A stretch of DNA of 64,000 nt from Pseudomonas sp. SCA2728.1_7. Its GTDB lineage: Bacteria > Pseudomonadota > Gammaproteobacteria > Pseudomonadales > Pseudomonadaceae. Shown piece after piece: positions 1 through 8,655 of this stretch. Where the stretch lies: assembly GCF_018138145.1 (NCBI RefSeq), contig NZ_CP073104.1, positions 2,542,001-2,606,000 on the forward strand, in the 5' to 3' direction. Position 1 is the first letter of the stretch, and each line of letters starts with the position of its first letter. Below the pieces are notes generated by a model, which made no database searches, was not told where the DNA came from, and worked only from the letters and a program-made list of their open reading frames with translations. Made by a program: the position numbers and the translations under genes.

Positions 1-2410
1 GCGCAAGCCAACGCTGGTACATCACCGACTGTTCGCCCTTGAACCGTTTGCGCTTGGCTTGCTCCTTGGTCGTGTCGATGTTGGTCTGGCTCACACTGGC
101 TTCGTGAACGAGCAGCGCATAAGGCGTCCAGACAATCAGCCGTCCAGCCAGGCCGACTTTCAGGCACAGATCCACATCGTTAAAGGAAACGGCCAGGCCG
201 ACCTCGTCCATTCCACCCACTTGCTGGTACAGCTCGGTGCTGATCATCAGGCAGGCGGCGGTGACCGCGCTGTAGTTCTGATCAAGATGCAAGCGGTGAA
301 GGTAGCCGTTGGACTGCATTGAATCGCCGATAAACGGGTGGTCTGCAACGCCGCGCAACCCGAGTACCACGCCTGCATGCTGAACAGTCCCGTCGAGGAA
401 TAACAGCTTGGCGCCCACTATCCCCACTTCTGGCCGCTGGGCGTGATGCAGTAGCGCACCAAGCCAGTCGCCATCGATGATCGCCGTGTCATTGTTGAGC
501 AGCACCAGGTAATCGCCGCGGGCATGGCTGGCGGCAAAATTATTGATCGCCGAATAGTTGAACGGGTGCGGATAACGCAGGATGCGCACCTTGGGGTCGT
601 TCAACAGCTCCATACCGTTGAACCAGTCCCGGGCTTCGTCGGTTTCGCTGTTGTTGTCGACGATGATCAGTTCGTAATTCGTATAGCTGGTTTTCTCCAT
701 GATGCTTTCGATGCAGCGCAGCAGCATCGGCAGGCAGTCCTTGGTGGGAATAAGGATCGAGACCAGCGGCTGCTCCACATGTCGGTAGACCACACGGTTA
801 GCCATTGGCAAAGGTCCGGCCTGCAGTTCATGAGCCACGCCCAGGCGCTGCAAGTGCGCCCCGACGATGGCTGCCGAGTTCGCGATGACTTGGGGTTCAC
901 CGAGCCACTGGGGGAAATTGATGGCCTGATGCACCAGCACATCCGCGAGGTGCCCGACAGTACCCAGACCGTGAGTTTCAATCAGCCGAAAAAGCAAATC
1001 GTGGGGCGCCAGTTCGCTGAAGGCAGGATCAAAGCCGTCAGCAGACAGCGCGGCCTCGCGACTGAAGGACAATGCGCGGCCGACATACGGATAACTGCGC
1101 AACATATCCAGATTCAAATCCGGCTTGAATACCGGACCCTGGCAGCCTTCCGCGGTCAGTGAGTCTTCATCGCTGTAGCAAGCGCTGACACCGGGATTCA
1201 GTGCAATGCCTTCGGCGAGCAAAAGCAGCGCGTGGGGATCAAGTTCGTCTCCGGCCCGTAACAGGTACCACCAGTCAACCTCGATCTCCTGCAACAGCTC
1301 ATTGAGCTGGCTCGGCCAGGATTCAGCCAGCGGTAGCCAGACCAGATTGGCCGCCGGTGTCACACCAACAGGTTCGGCGTTGGAGAGCACCACGATGGCC
1401 GCCGCCTGATAAAGCTGACGATCGATGCTTGCCAGGCTGGAACGCAACAGTCCGATGTCACCCGCAGTGTCGGTCAACACCAACAACACGTCCGGTTGCC
1501 GTGGCCAGCTCGCCAGTCGCGCGGGTAAACCTTCGACCTCGACAGCAGCCAGTTGCCGACTCGCCAGCCAGCGCTGATAAAGGTCGAGATTGCGCTGCTG
1601 ACGGCCAACATTCGCCAGAACACCGAAAAATCGCACCAGGGTGTGTGCGAGGGTGCCGTCGAGCTGGCCGCTTTCCGCTTCGAAATCGTTGCCCGTGAGT
1701 TGCATCCGCTCCAGTGGGGCAAACACTTCAGTGCGCGCAAAGAACATGGTGCCGGCAAAATAATCCGCTTCGTTGATGCCTTGCGGATCAATGCCGCCAC
1801 GCTCGGCCAGAGTGACCAGCAAGGCGCGATTGCTTTCGCTGAGGGATCGGGTGACTGGCAGCAGGTATCGCTGGGGACCCAGCATTGGAACGTGCACCGG
1901 GTCGGCAAGATGCTCCAGTGCTCGACTGAATCGTACCGGGCCCAGCAGATCATCGAACAGTTCAACGCCCCAGTCGTTCTCCCCGCCCAAGTGCAGCGAA
2001 CGCTTGGTGTGCAGCTTGACCAGCGTGCGGATATTATCGGCACGCAAGAACGGTAGCACCCGCAGAAACGGCAAAACGTCCCTGCCGTGGTTCGGCACCC
2101 GGTATAGCGAAAAACTCAATGTACTGGCCGTCAGCTGAGCACAGACCGCATCGTCACGACCGGCTACGCAGGTTACGTAAAGATGCAGGCGTTCAGGCAG
2201 TTTGATTAAACGGCGCAGGATATCTTGCAGCACTTCGGGGTAATACGCATGGATAACCACGCCGACTGGCGGCTCGCCATCCTCGAATACTGGCGGCTGC
2301 GCAACCAGTACTTCGCACTCGTCGACGTGGGGAGCGGCGCTGCTGCCTGACTTGACGGGCTGACGTTCAGAAACGCGGTGAGCACCTTGGGCTGATGGTG
2401 GAATTATCAT
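1..2410 (-). CDS. Two-module glycosyltransferase (RgpF-like + GT2), 3' end missing
   Basis: Open without a stop from an ATG at 2410 to the left edge, about 803 codons; a TGA lies in frame just upstream (2425-2423), so the start is well fixed although its RBS is weak. Residues about 45-300 resemble rhamnan-synthesis RgpF proteins (VVIHAYYPEVL, NHGRDVLPFL, LVKLHTKRS). Residues about 550-800 form a GT2/GT-A domain: VSILIPTKD start, ELIIVDNNS, a NND metal-binding motif in LVLLNNDTAI, and a later GGMDE and FNDVDLCLK. Such proteins build rhamnose-containing O-antigen or exopolysaccharide on the cytoplasmic side of the inner membrane. That substrate assignment is inference. The carboxyl end and downstream neighbours lie outside the window. 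Confidence 0.85.
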   Translation of the reverse strand, partial: MIIPPSAQGAHRVSERQPVKSGSSAAPHVDECEVLVAQPPVFEDGEPPVGVVIHAYYPEVLQDILRRLIKLPERLHLYVTCVAGRDDAVCAQLTASTLSFSLYRVPNHGRDVLPFLRVLPFLRADNIRTLVKLHTKRSLHLGGENDWGVELFDDLLGPVRFSRALEHLADPVHVPMLGPQRYLLPVTRSLSESNRALLVTLAERGGIDPQGINEADYFAGTMFFARTEVFAPLERMQLTGNDFEAESGQLDGTLAHTLVRFFGVLANVGRQQRNLDLYQRWLASRQLAAVEVEGLPARLASWPRQPDVLLVLTDTAGDIGLLRSSLASIDRQLYQAAAIVVLSNAEPVGVTPAANLVWLPLAESWPSQLNELLQEIEVDWWYLLRAGDELDPHALLLLAEGIALNPGVSACYSDEDSLTAEGCQGPVFKPDLNLDMLRSYPYVGRALSFSREAALSADGFDPAFSELAPHDLLFRLIETHGLGTVGHLADVLVHQAINFPQWLGEPQVIANSAAIVGAHLQRLGVAHELQAGPLPMANRVVYRHVEQPLVSILIPTKDCLPMLLRCIESIMEKTSYTNYELIIVDNNSETDEARDWFNGMELLNDPKVRILRYPHPFNYSAINNFAASHARGDYLVLLNNDTAIIDGDWLGALLHHAQRPEVGIVGAKLLFLDGTVQHAGVVLGLRGVADHPFIGDSMQSNGYLHRLHLDQNYSAVTAACLMISTELYQQVGGMDEVGLAVSFNDVDLCLKVGLAGRLIVWTPYALLVHEASVSQTNIDTTKEQAKRKRFKGEQSVMYQRWLA

Positions 2411-2747
2411 GTTCAAACCAATTCAAATAGGGAGCGAGGCTGGAACTCGCTGGATGCGCCTTTCGCAGCCGAGGTGAGCAAGTATCCACTTTAGTGAGAG
2501 CGCTGGCCTCTTGGCTGGACAGAGGATAAACGACGACAGGGGCGATCTGGCGGCTGATTGCTGCCAATAATGACAGCCTCTACTCTGCGAGCACGGCATT
2601 CAATGGGTCGGCGAGTCCTGTGAGCGCCGTTTCTCTAATGTCGGCAGAGGCTGTGCTTACTTAAATTGCCTCTATGCCGATGACCTCACCGCGCAAGACA
2701 CGCTTCAGCGCCTTTGCTATCGCCACGAAGCCTGGATTCGCAGAAAC
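2411..2747. other. Gap with one possible gene remnant
   Basis: No confident gene. One plus-strand frame stays open from 2574 to a TAG at 2760-2762 (62 codons, Cys-rich, contains CLYADDLTAQDTLQRLCYRH). It has no ATG or GTG and begins just after a TGA, so it may be the tail of a decayed gene. It ends inside the hairpin that follows. Confidence 0.4.
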
Positions 2748-2785
2748 GAAAAAGCTCCGTAGATTTTCATCTACGGGGCTTTTTC
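2748..2785. terminator. Hairpin terminator, copy of tRNA-Ser trailer
   Basis: A 13-bp stem with one G-T pair (2751-2763 against 2770-2782), loop of six, flanked by A-run and T-run, so it could work both ways. It sits 3-4 bases before a partial copy of the tRNA-Ser 3' end and closely resembles the hairpin at 4077-4113. Confidence 0.7.
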
Positions 2786-2788
2786 CAT

Positions 2789-2806
2789 GTAATGGCGGAG
2801 AGGTAG
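2789..2806 (-). repeat. Partial copy of the tRNA-Ser 3' end (att-like)
   Basis: About 17 bases matching the last bases of the tRNA-Ser gene at 5840-5929 plus three bases beyond, with one mismatch. Together with the adjacent hairpin it looks like an old attachment-site scar. Confidence 0.6.
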
Positions 2807-2813
2807 AAATCAG

Positions 2814-3020
2814 ATGAAAATAAATCTGTCCCATTCCTCGCATTCCTCGTCCAGGCAATCCAGAGGCACCCCGAGCCCCGGCAAAGGGCAGTGGCGCTGG
2901 AGACTGAGGGCGGGTAACCACGAGACCATCGCCAGTGGCGAGTCTTATGTGAACAAGGCGGATTGCTTGCATGTGATCGGGCTGATCAAGGCTGGGGAGA
3001 CGCCGGCCAAGGAGATTTAA
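2814..3020 (+). CDS. DUF1508 (YegP-type) small protein, atypical N-terminus
   Basis: 68 residues. From residue about 23 the chain carries a clear single DUF1508 repeat (GKGQWRWRLRAG, IASGESYVNKADCLHVIGLIK). Single-repeat DUF1508 proteins are common in Pseudomonas but usually begin with a short MYxEIY-like strand. Here the first 20 residues are Ser/His-rich and unlike the family. The start codon lies only 8 bases after the tRNA-derived repeat, so the original 5' end was probably replaced by recombination at that repeat. No good RBS is visible. It may be a decaying gene; function of the family is unknown. Confidence 0.5.
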   Translation: MKINLSHSSHSSSRQSRGTPSPGKGQWRWRLRAGNHETIASGESYVNKADCLHVIGLIKAGETPAKEI

Positions 3021-3219
3021 CAAATGAACATGCTGACTATGGATATAGGCAGCATCCAGTCGTAAAACCTCTGAAACCCGCCCCGTCAGACTAGTCGGCA
3101 ATCAACATACGGCTTTACCCAGACCTTCGCAGATGGATAATGGCAACCTGCCACAATTCGCCAGTCCCTGACTCCAGGGATTCTCATCCTATCGGCCCGA
3201 CATTCACCATCATGGATAC

Positions 3220-4014
3220 ATGATCAGGCTACGAAACAAGGAGTTCGTAACTTTGACCCCTTCGCAGGATTTAACAGCTCCCCTTTCCCGGACACAGAAG
3301 TTCACTACCCTGATAACGCGAGGCATGGCCGGGCTTGGTGTTCTGCTAGGCGCCATGTGGGCACTGATCACCTACGCAGTGCCAGACCCTAGCGTGTTTG
3401 GCTTTAGTTTCATCAGTTGGAAAAACGTGGTCTTGCTGGTCAGCACCTTTATGTTTCTCGGTGCGGTTTCGATCCAATGGCAAATTCGACATTTCACGCC
3501 CTTGCTTAGAGGCAGCTTGCAGTTTCTCATCATCGCCGGGATGTCATTCGGCTTTTTTATCCTGGGTACTGAGTACGCCAAACCCTCATTCGAATTTGCA
3601 AAACTCCAGGCAAAAATCGTTGAGAACGAAGGGAGCAATCTGCTCGGCAAGCGCTTGGAAGTCTTGGACAACGTCCGTATTGAGCTGGATGGCTGCGAAA
3701 ATATCGGTCGATTGCCTACGTGCACATTTGAACTGACGAACCTGAATGTGGATCGCAGTTTCCGTTTCGATGAGAGCACACGCCTGTTCGATGAATCGGG
3801 AGGACCTCTGAAATTTGAATCGATTCGAGTAGGCCAGGTGGAAGATCGCCCTTGGGCAAGATTCCAACTTATCCGCAATCTCCCTACGCGCGTCACTTTG
3901 AATTTTCAGCAAAGCAACGACAAGCTGACCAAGACCCCTGCCATCAAGCTCGTATTCAAGGATTTGAATGATGAGCCCCTCACCCTCAAATTCAGCGAGA
4001 TCGACATGCGTTGA
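3220..4014 (+). CDS. Unknown membrane protein
   Basis: 264 residues, not recognised. Three hydrophobic segments are visible at about 36-54, 69-86 and 98-116. They are followed by a soluble domain of about 145 residues, rich in charged residues and short beta-like stretches (LEVLDNVRIELDGC, CTFELTNLNVDRSF), with two Cys about 13 apart. The gene is alone between two copies of the tRNA-Ser 3' repeat, its codon use is less GC-rich than the core genes nearby, and it is probably cargo of an integrated element. The start at 3220 is the first ATG of the frame; no strong RBS distinguishes it from a later start. Confidence 0.6.
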   Translation: MIRLRNKEFVTLTPSQDLTAPLSRTQKFTTLITRGMAGLGVLLGAMWALITYAVPDPSVFGFSFISWKNVVLLVSTFMFLGAVSIQWQIRHFTPLLRGSLQFLIIAGMSFGFFILGTEYAKPSFEFAKLQAKIVENEGSNLLGKRLEVLDNVRIELDGCENIGRLPTCTFELTNLNVDRSFRFDESTRLFDESGGPLKFESIRVGQVEDRPWARFQLIRNLPTRVTLNFQQSNDKLTKTPAIKLVFKDLNDEPLTLKFSEIDMR

Positions 4015-4076
4015 TGCTGTCGGTACCTACATCATCAAATTTTCGCTCGGCTGGCTGAGACCAATCGAGCGGATGC

Positions 4077-4113
4077 AAAAAAGCCCCGTAGCTTCTCAGC
4101 TACGGGGCTTTTT
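4077..4113. terminator. Hairpin terminator, second copy of tRNA-Ser trailer
   Basis: Perfect 12-bp stem (4081-4092 with 4099-4110), loop of six, T-run on the plus strand and A-run on the other side. It is close in sequence to the hairpin at 2748-2785. It can end the unknown membrane-protein gene and is followed by another tRNA-Ser 3' copy. Confidence 0.8.
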
Positions 4114-4118
4114 CTATG

Positions 4119-4145
4119 TAATGGCGGAGAGATAGGGATTCGAAC
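4119..4145 (-). repeat. 27-bp copy of the tRNA-Ser 3' end (att-like)
   Basis: Exact 27-base match to 5837-5863, that is the final 24 bases of the tRNA-Ser(CGA) gene (T-arm part, acceptor strand, CCA) plus three trailer bases. This is the size and place expected for an attachment site of a tRNA-targeting integrase. No integrase gene is present in the window. Confidence 0.85.
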
Positions 4146-4219
4146 ACTTCCCGTGTACCTTAAGTCGCCTGTCAGAGCTGCGAGTTCAATGCTTTTCGCT
4201 CAAGCGTTAAGCACTGAAA

Positions 4220-5086
4220 TCATTTCAAAGATTTAGCCAGCTTTTGAGCAACATACTCTTCGTTTGTTTTACCGTGCTCGTCATCCGGGCAAGCAACAAG
4301 AAATCTTTCTGCCTGCTGGCTCAGTACAAAATCCGGTTTTTCACGCTCAAGAATCCCGTAGTCGATATTAGGCTGCCAAGCAATAACAAGTCTTCGAAAG
4401 GATTGCGCCAATATATGTGTAGAAATGGTCATGAACGAGTCCCTGAAAACAACGCAAGTTGGCAGAGACGGGTCATCGATTTCCGAAATAAAAAGATTAC
4501 CCAAAGGTTTTATTTTATTATCAACAATAACCGTGTGTCTTGGCGCCTTCACCTTGGCAAAATATGGAACATCGGAAACCTCCATATTCAGCTTACTGCC
4601 CAAATCATTCATTTGACCATTTTGAATAACCAGATCGGAATCCGCGACACCTTTCAAGCCCCATGATTTCATAAGCTGTCTGTAGGCAACGTTAAAACCA
4701 TAGTGATTCCAATGAGAGTCACTTCTTGGAAAAACGTCAACTGAACGACTTTGCTCGACCAGTCCCTCCAACGGATATAAAGTCTCAACAAGCCCTTCAG
4801 CTTGTTTCAGTACATTAAACACCGGGCGCCGATCAGTAACATTGATATCGTCAGGCAGAAAGTCCGCATACACACACTCTTTATTTGGCACCACAAGAAA
4901 CGAGTATTTTGAAGTATGCTTTTCTACTGCTTTCTTTCTGTACTCAAACAATAAGCGCCACTGCTGTTCAAAATCATCTGGCAGTGGATATGTGCCATTT
5001 AACTGCGAACTGACGTGGTTCGTCCCTGCTCTGAGAAAGAGCCACCCATCCTTACCGACTGCCACATGCTTATTCAAAGATTCCAT
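4220..5086 (-). CDS. AlgX/AlgJ-like SGNH acyltransferase
   Basis: 288 residues from an ATG at 5086, chosen because GAAGG lies 7 bases upstream and homology begins there (KDGWLFLRAG); the frame is open further upstream without family features. The AlgX/AlgJ SGNH domain is recognisable: Asp and His in SDSHWNHYG (about D123, H125) and a nucleophile Ser in VFRDSF (about S217). Family members O-acetylate exopolysaccharides such as alginate in the periplasm, or modify other surface glycans. No signal peptide or TM helix is seen and there is no MBOAT partner beside it, so the donor and the acceptor are unknown. It lies between two tRNA-Ser 3' copies as probable island cargo. Confidence 0.75.
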   Translation of the reverse strand: MESLNKHVAVGKDGWLFLRAGTNHVSSQLNGTYPLPDDFEQQWRLLFEYRKKAVEKHTSKYSFLVVPNKECVYADFLPDDINVTDRRPVFNVLKQAEGLVETLYPLEGLVEQSRSVDVFPRSDSHWNHYGFNVAYRQLMKSWGLKGVADSDLVIQNGQMNDLGSKLNMEVSDVPYFAKVKAPRHTVIVDNKIKPLGNLFISEIDDPSLPTCVVFRDSFMTISTHILAQSFRRLVIAWQPNIDYGILEREKPDFVLSQQAERFLVACPDDEHGKTNEEYVAQKLAKSLK

Positions 5087-5787
5087 TGCTCGACCTTCAC
5101 GCCGCGGAAAACATAACAGATACATATTGTTTCTTAACATCATACCTGCTGAAACCATTACTGCAAGCGAGGAACGACCTGAAGTAGCCGCCGCTATTCT
5201 ATGTCCCATCACGTTACTCAGTCGTTCGACTGGAAATATGCCGGCCGTTGTGCAGTGTTCTGTATGGACAAAGAGGCACCAGATGCTTTGCTTACGAAGC
5301 AGGAGAAGCAGGACATCGGGGCTAACCGGTAAGCGCACGCTTAGTTTCGTCTCGGATGCTTTTAGATGCCGCGTACTGTGCAGCCTGCCTCCTCGAACAC
5401 CTTGGCTTCGCGGCACATGCTTCGGATCGACATAAGAGCCTAATTGGCAAGATAACAAGAGAACTGCAGTGTCGCCGCAATAGTGCGATGAACCTGAGCG
5501 ACACTTCCAAGCTATCAGCTCTCGACCTAAGTTCTCGAGAGAATTCGGGATAAGTACCCGGCACTCTGTTTAAGCAGTCGCCAACCGCTCCAGAAACGTC
5601 GATCAGCTCGAAGGCGATCTCCCAACCGGTGGGTATTCCAGCCGCCCTTAACCCCACTACCATCGAGAGGGCCACCTACATCCCTTTATTTTCGTTCATC
5701 GTCGGGAAGTCTCGGCGCAGAGCACTTTAGCGCGGACCTCCGACAGCCTATTGCCGGTAAAAACACCCCGACCCAATCCCGGAAACG
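5087..5787. other. 700-bp gap, no supported gene
   Basis: Several overlapping frames of 60-120 codons are open on both strands, but none shows a family motif, a convincing RBS or codon use like its neighbours. It is part of the accessory segment between the tRNA-Ser copies and may contain decayed genes. Confidence 0.4.
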
Positions 5788-5826
5788 AAAAAGCCCCCGT
5801 AATCAGTAACGATTACGGGGGCTTCG
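5788..5826 (-). terminator. tRNA-Ser terminator
   Basis: Perfect 14-bp stem (5791-5804 with 5811-5824), loop of six, T-run on the minus strand. It lies 14 bases after the tRNA-Ser 3' end and is the native trailer, of which the two upstream hairpins look like diverged relatives. Confidence 0.85.
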
Positions 5827-5839
5827 TCTTGTTCAATAA

Positions 5840-5929
5840 TGGCGGAGAGATAGGGATTCGAACCCTAGGTACCGGTGAAGGTACAACGGATTTCGAATCC
5901 GTCCCATTCGGCCACTCTGGCATCTCTCC
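5840..5929 (-). tRNA. tRNA-Ser(CGA)
   Basis: 90 bases with encoded CCA. The acceptor stem GGAGAGA pairs with TCTCTCC; the anticodon loop TTCGAAA gives anticodon CGA, reading UCG; the long variable arm and the T-arm GGTTCGAATCCC are present. It is transcribed in the same direction as purC upstream and ends at the hairpin 5788-5826. Its 3' end is repeated at 4119-4145 and partly at 2789-2806, so it is an integration target. Confidence 0.97.
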
Positions 5930-6012
5930 AACGGCGCGCATCATAACAACACTTTTACCGAAAGCAAACCCTCTTTCGAAAATTTCTTCGTGCTATCAGA
6001 TGCTTGCGTCGA

Positions 6013-6726
6013 TTAAAGCGGTACGCCCAGACGATTGGCGACTTCCTCGTAGGCTTCGATGACGTCACCAAGGCCCTGACGGAAGCGGTCTTTGTCCATC
6101 TTCTTCTTGGTGTCCTTGTCCCACAGACGGCAGCCGTCCGGGCTGAACTCGTCGCCGAGGACGATCGAGCCGTCGCTGAACACGCCGAACTCAAGCTTGA
6201 AGTCGACCAGCAGCAGGCCGGCGTCGTCGAACAGTTTGCTCAGGACTTCGTTGACCTTGAGCGACAGTTCTTTCATGCGAACCAGTTGCTCGGCAGTGCC
6301 CCAACCGAATGCGACAACGTGGGATTCGTTGATGAACGGGTCGCCCTTGGCGTCGTCCTTGAGGAACAGTTCGAAGGTGTAAGGATTGAGCTTCAGGCCT
6401 TCTTCGACGCCCAGACGCTTGACCAGGCTGCCGGCAGCGTAGTTACGCACGACGCACTCGACCGGGATCATGTCGAGTTTCTTCACCAGGACTTCGTTGT
6501 CGGCCAGCAGTTTGTCGAATTGGGTCGGAATGCCGGCCGCTTCGAGTTTCTGCATGATGAAGGCGTTGAATTTGTTGTTGACCATGCCTTTGCGGTCGAG
6601 CTGCTCGATGCGCTTGCCGTCGAACGCCGAGGTGTCGTTGCGAAACAGCAGGATCAAGCGGTCAGCGTCGTCGGTCTTGTAAACCGATTTGGCTTTGCCG
6701 CGGTAGAGTTCTTCACGTTTTTCCAT
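6013..6726 (-). CDS. purC: Phosphoribosylaminoimidazole-succinocarboxamide synthase
   Basis: 237 residues, full length for bacterial PurC. It joins CAIR and aspartate with ATP in the eighth step of purine synthesis. Visible signatures are the N-terminal [30 protein letters not shown], and the metal/ATP site region [11 protein letters not shown] followed by VLGDEFSPD. It is the last protein gene of the minus-strand run dapA-bamC-MBL-purC; 28 bases separate it from the MBL gene. The same order is known from other pseudomonads. Confidence 0.97.
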   Translation of the reverse strand: MEKREELYRGKAKSVYKTDDADRLILLFRNDTSAFDGKRIEQLDRKGMVNNKFNAFIMQKLEAAGIPTQFDKLLADNEVLVKKLDMIPVECVVRNYAAGSLVKRLGVEEGLKLNPYTFELFLKDDAKGDPFINESHVVAFGWGTAEQLVRMKELSLKVNEVLSKLFDDAGLLLVDFKLEFGVFSDGSIVLGDEFSPDGCRLWDKDTKKKMDKDRFRQGLGDVIEAYEEVANRLGVPL

Positions 6727-6754
6727 GATGGGCTCCGCTTGCTAAGTAGGTGGG

Positions 6755-7516
6755 CTAGGCGATGTGGCGCCAGTCGAGCCCTGAATCTTGATCGGCCAGT
6801 TGCAGCCAGTCCGGGTCACACCCGAGGGTGTCGACAAAACATTGCCGGGCCAGCTGCGGCAGGTTGTTCTTGCTGCTCAGATGGGCCAGAACCAGGTGTT
6901 GCAAACCCTGCCAGCCCAACTCGGACACCAGGAATGCCGCCTGATGGTTGTTCAAATGTCCCAGCTCGCCGCCCACCCGCTGCTTGAGAAAGTACGGGTA
7001 ATGACCACGGGCCAGCATGTCGCGGCAATGGTTGGACTCGATCATCAACGCATCGAGGTCCCGATAACCGTCCAGCACCCGCTCGCAGTAGGACCCCAGG
7101 TCGGTCAGCAGGCCGAAGCGCCGCTGCTCGTGATCACTGAAGACATACTGGGTCGGTTCCTGCGCATCATGGGCCACGGCAATGACCCCGATGTTCAGTG
7201 CACCGATCTGCAGTTGCTCGCCGCCGGCCAGAAAGCCTGCGGGTTCGATCGGTTTGCGCATCCCGCGCAGTGTGCCGCGACTGAGGTAGACCGGTAGATT
7301 GTAGCGCCGAGACAGCAAACCCACGCCATGCACGTGGTCGGCATGTTCGTGGGTTACGAGTATCGCGCTCAGTTGCGCCGGGTTCACACCCAGGCGCAAC
7401 AGGCGTTTTTCGGTTTCCCGCAGGGAAAAACCACAATCCACCAGCACATACGTATCTGCACTGGCGATCAGCGTGCCGTTCCCTTGGCTACCGCTGCCGA
7501 GAACGGCAAAACGCAT
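6755..7516 (-). CDS. MBL-fold metallo-hydrolase
   Basis: 253 residues. The metallo-beta-lactamase fold is shown by the first strand LGSGSQGN, the metal ligands in VTHEHADHVHG, a later His in AVAHDAQEPT and a final His region LVLAHLSSKNN. It resembles the YycJ/WalJ-like branch of nucleic-acid or small-molecule hydrolases; the substrate is unknown. It begins 6 bases after the bamC stop, so the two are translationally close. Confidence 0.88.
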   Translation of the reverse strand: MRFAVLGSGSQGNGTLIASADTYVLVDCGFSLRETEKRLLRLGVNPAQLSAILVTHEHADHVHGVGLLSRRYNLPVYLSRGTLRGMRKPIEPAGFLAGGEQLQIGALNIGVIAVAHDAQEPTQYVFSDHEQRRFGLLTDLGSYCERVLDGYRDLDALMIESNHCRDMLARGHYPYFLKQRVGGELGHLNNHQAAFLVSELGWQGLQHLVLAHLSSKNNLPQLARQCFVDTLGCDPDWLQLADQDSGLDWRHIA

Positions 7517-7522
7517 GGTTGA

Positions 7523-8638
7523 TCAGCCCAGGTTGTCCTGAATCACGCTCAACACTTTACGTGCCACTTCAGCCGGCGCGACGGTGTTGATGTTTTTCTC
7601 GACGGTCACCTGGATGTTCTCGCCAACCTTGCTCAGGCGAACCTGATAACGCTCGGCACGGGCTTCAACTTCTTCCTTGCTCGGCGCACTGCCGAACAAG
7701 CTGCTGAAGAAACCAGGCTTGTCGTCTTTCTTCTCGGCTTTTTCGGCCAGGTTGATGTAGTACAGGCCGAGGCTGCGGTTGATGTCTTCAACGCGCCATT
7801 CGCCTTGTTCCAGTGCACGGCCAACGCTCGACCAGGCACGATCCAGATCGGTACCGACGTTCAACACCGGGTTACCACTGCCGTCTTCGCTGAGGCTGAC
7901 ACGGCTCGGCGTATCGAAATCACGCGAAGCGAGCATCGACACCGAACCGCCCTTCTCGGAGATCCGGCTCATGCTCGCGAGCATGTCGTCGACCAGCGCC
8001 GCGTCCAGGCCAGTGTTGACCGAACGGTTGGTGAAGGCCACGTCGGCCGTGCTGCCGGCAGGACGCTCGGCGCTGACCACGTAGATTTCACTGGTGTTGC
8101 GCTGCACGCCCGGCTCGATGCGAACACGCACACGGGTTTCGCTGTCGCTGGCAATGCCGGCTGCGCTCAGGCGCTTGGCCATGGACGCGGACAGTTCGTC
8201 GGAATGCTGCCAGGTGGTGGTGAATTCGCCGGTTTGCGGGCGCTGCTCGTCCAGACGGAAACCGTTGTCCTGGAAGAATTGCACGGCCACTGGCCAGACT
8301 TCGGCCGGTGGGTGCTGGGCCACGACCCAACGCGAATCACCGCTCTTCTGCAGCGAGTAATCGCTGGCATCGGCAACGGCCGACAGCGGCTGAGGACGCG
8401 GCACAATGTATTCGCCCTTGGCGGTGTCATCAGCGACGTTGCGCGGGATCGGCAACAGCGGATCCAGACGCTTGGAGGTGCTGACCTCCGGTGGCAGTTG
8501 CATCGGTGCAGTCTGTTGCGCTTCCAGGTAATCGCTACCACGGTCACGGAAATAACCTTCCGGGCCCCAGACCCATCCGCAGCCACTGGTGCTGGAGATA
8601 ATCAAGGCAAGTGCGGAAAGTCCGGCCATTCGCTTCAT
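7523..8638 (-). CDS. bamC: Outer-membrane assembly lipoprotein BamC
   Basis: 371 residues from an ATG at 8638, preceded by GAGGAAG at good spacing. A lipoprotein signal with lipobox ending in SGC (about residues 18-20) is visible, then the unstructured segment and two helix-grip domains typical of BamC (NlpB). BamC is an accessory subunit of the BAM machine that inserts beta-barrel proteins into the outer membrane. It starts 17 bases after dapA, the arrangement also known in E. coli (dapA-bamC). Confidence 0.93.
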   Translation of the reverse strand: MKRMAGLSALALIISSTSGCGWVWGPEGYFRDRGSDYLEAQQTAPMQLPPEVSTSKRLDPLLPIPRNVADDTAKGEYIVPRPQPLSAVADASDYSLQKSGDSRWVVAQHPPAEVWPVAVQFFQDNGFRLDEQRPQTGEFTTTWQHSDELSASMAKRLSAAGIASDSETRVRVRIEPGVQRNTSEIYVVSAERPAGSTADVAFTNRSVNTGLDAALVDDMLASMSRISEKGGSVSMLASRDFDTPSRVSLSEDGSGNPVLNVGTDLDRAWSSVGRALEQGEWRVEDINRSLGLYYINLAEKAEKKDDKPGFFSSLFGSAPSKEEVEARAERYQVRLSKVGENIQVTVEKNINTVAPAEVARKVLSVIQDNLG

Positions 8639-8655
8639 GCGTTGTACTTCCTCAA

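Noticed and set aside
5751..6062. Plus-strand frame with GGEIGIRTLGTGEGTTDFESVPFGHSG
   Set aside because: Antisense reading of the tRNA-Ser gene; no RBS and no family.
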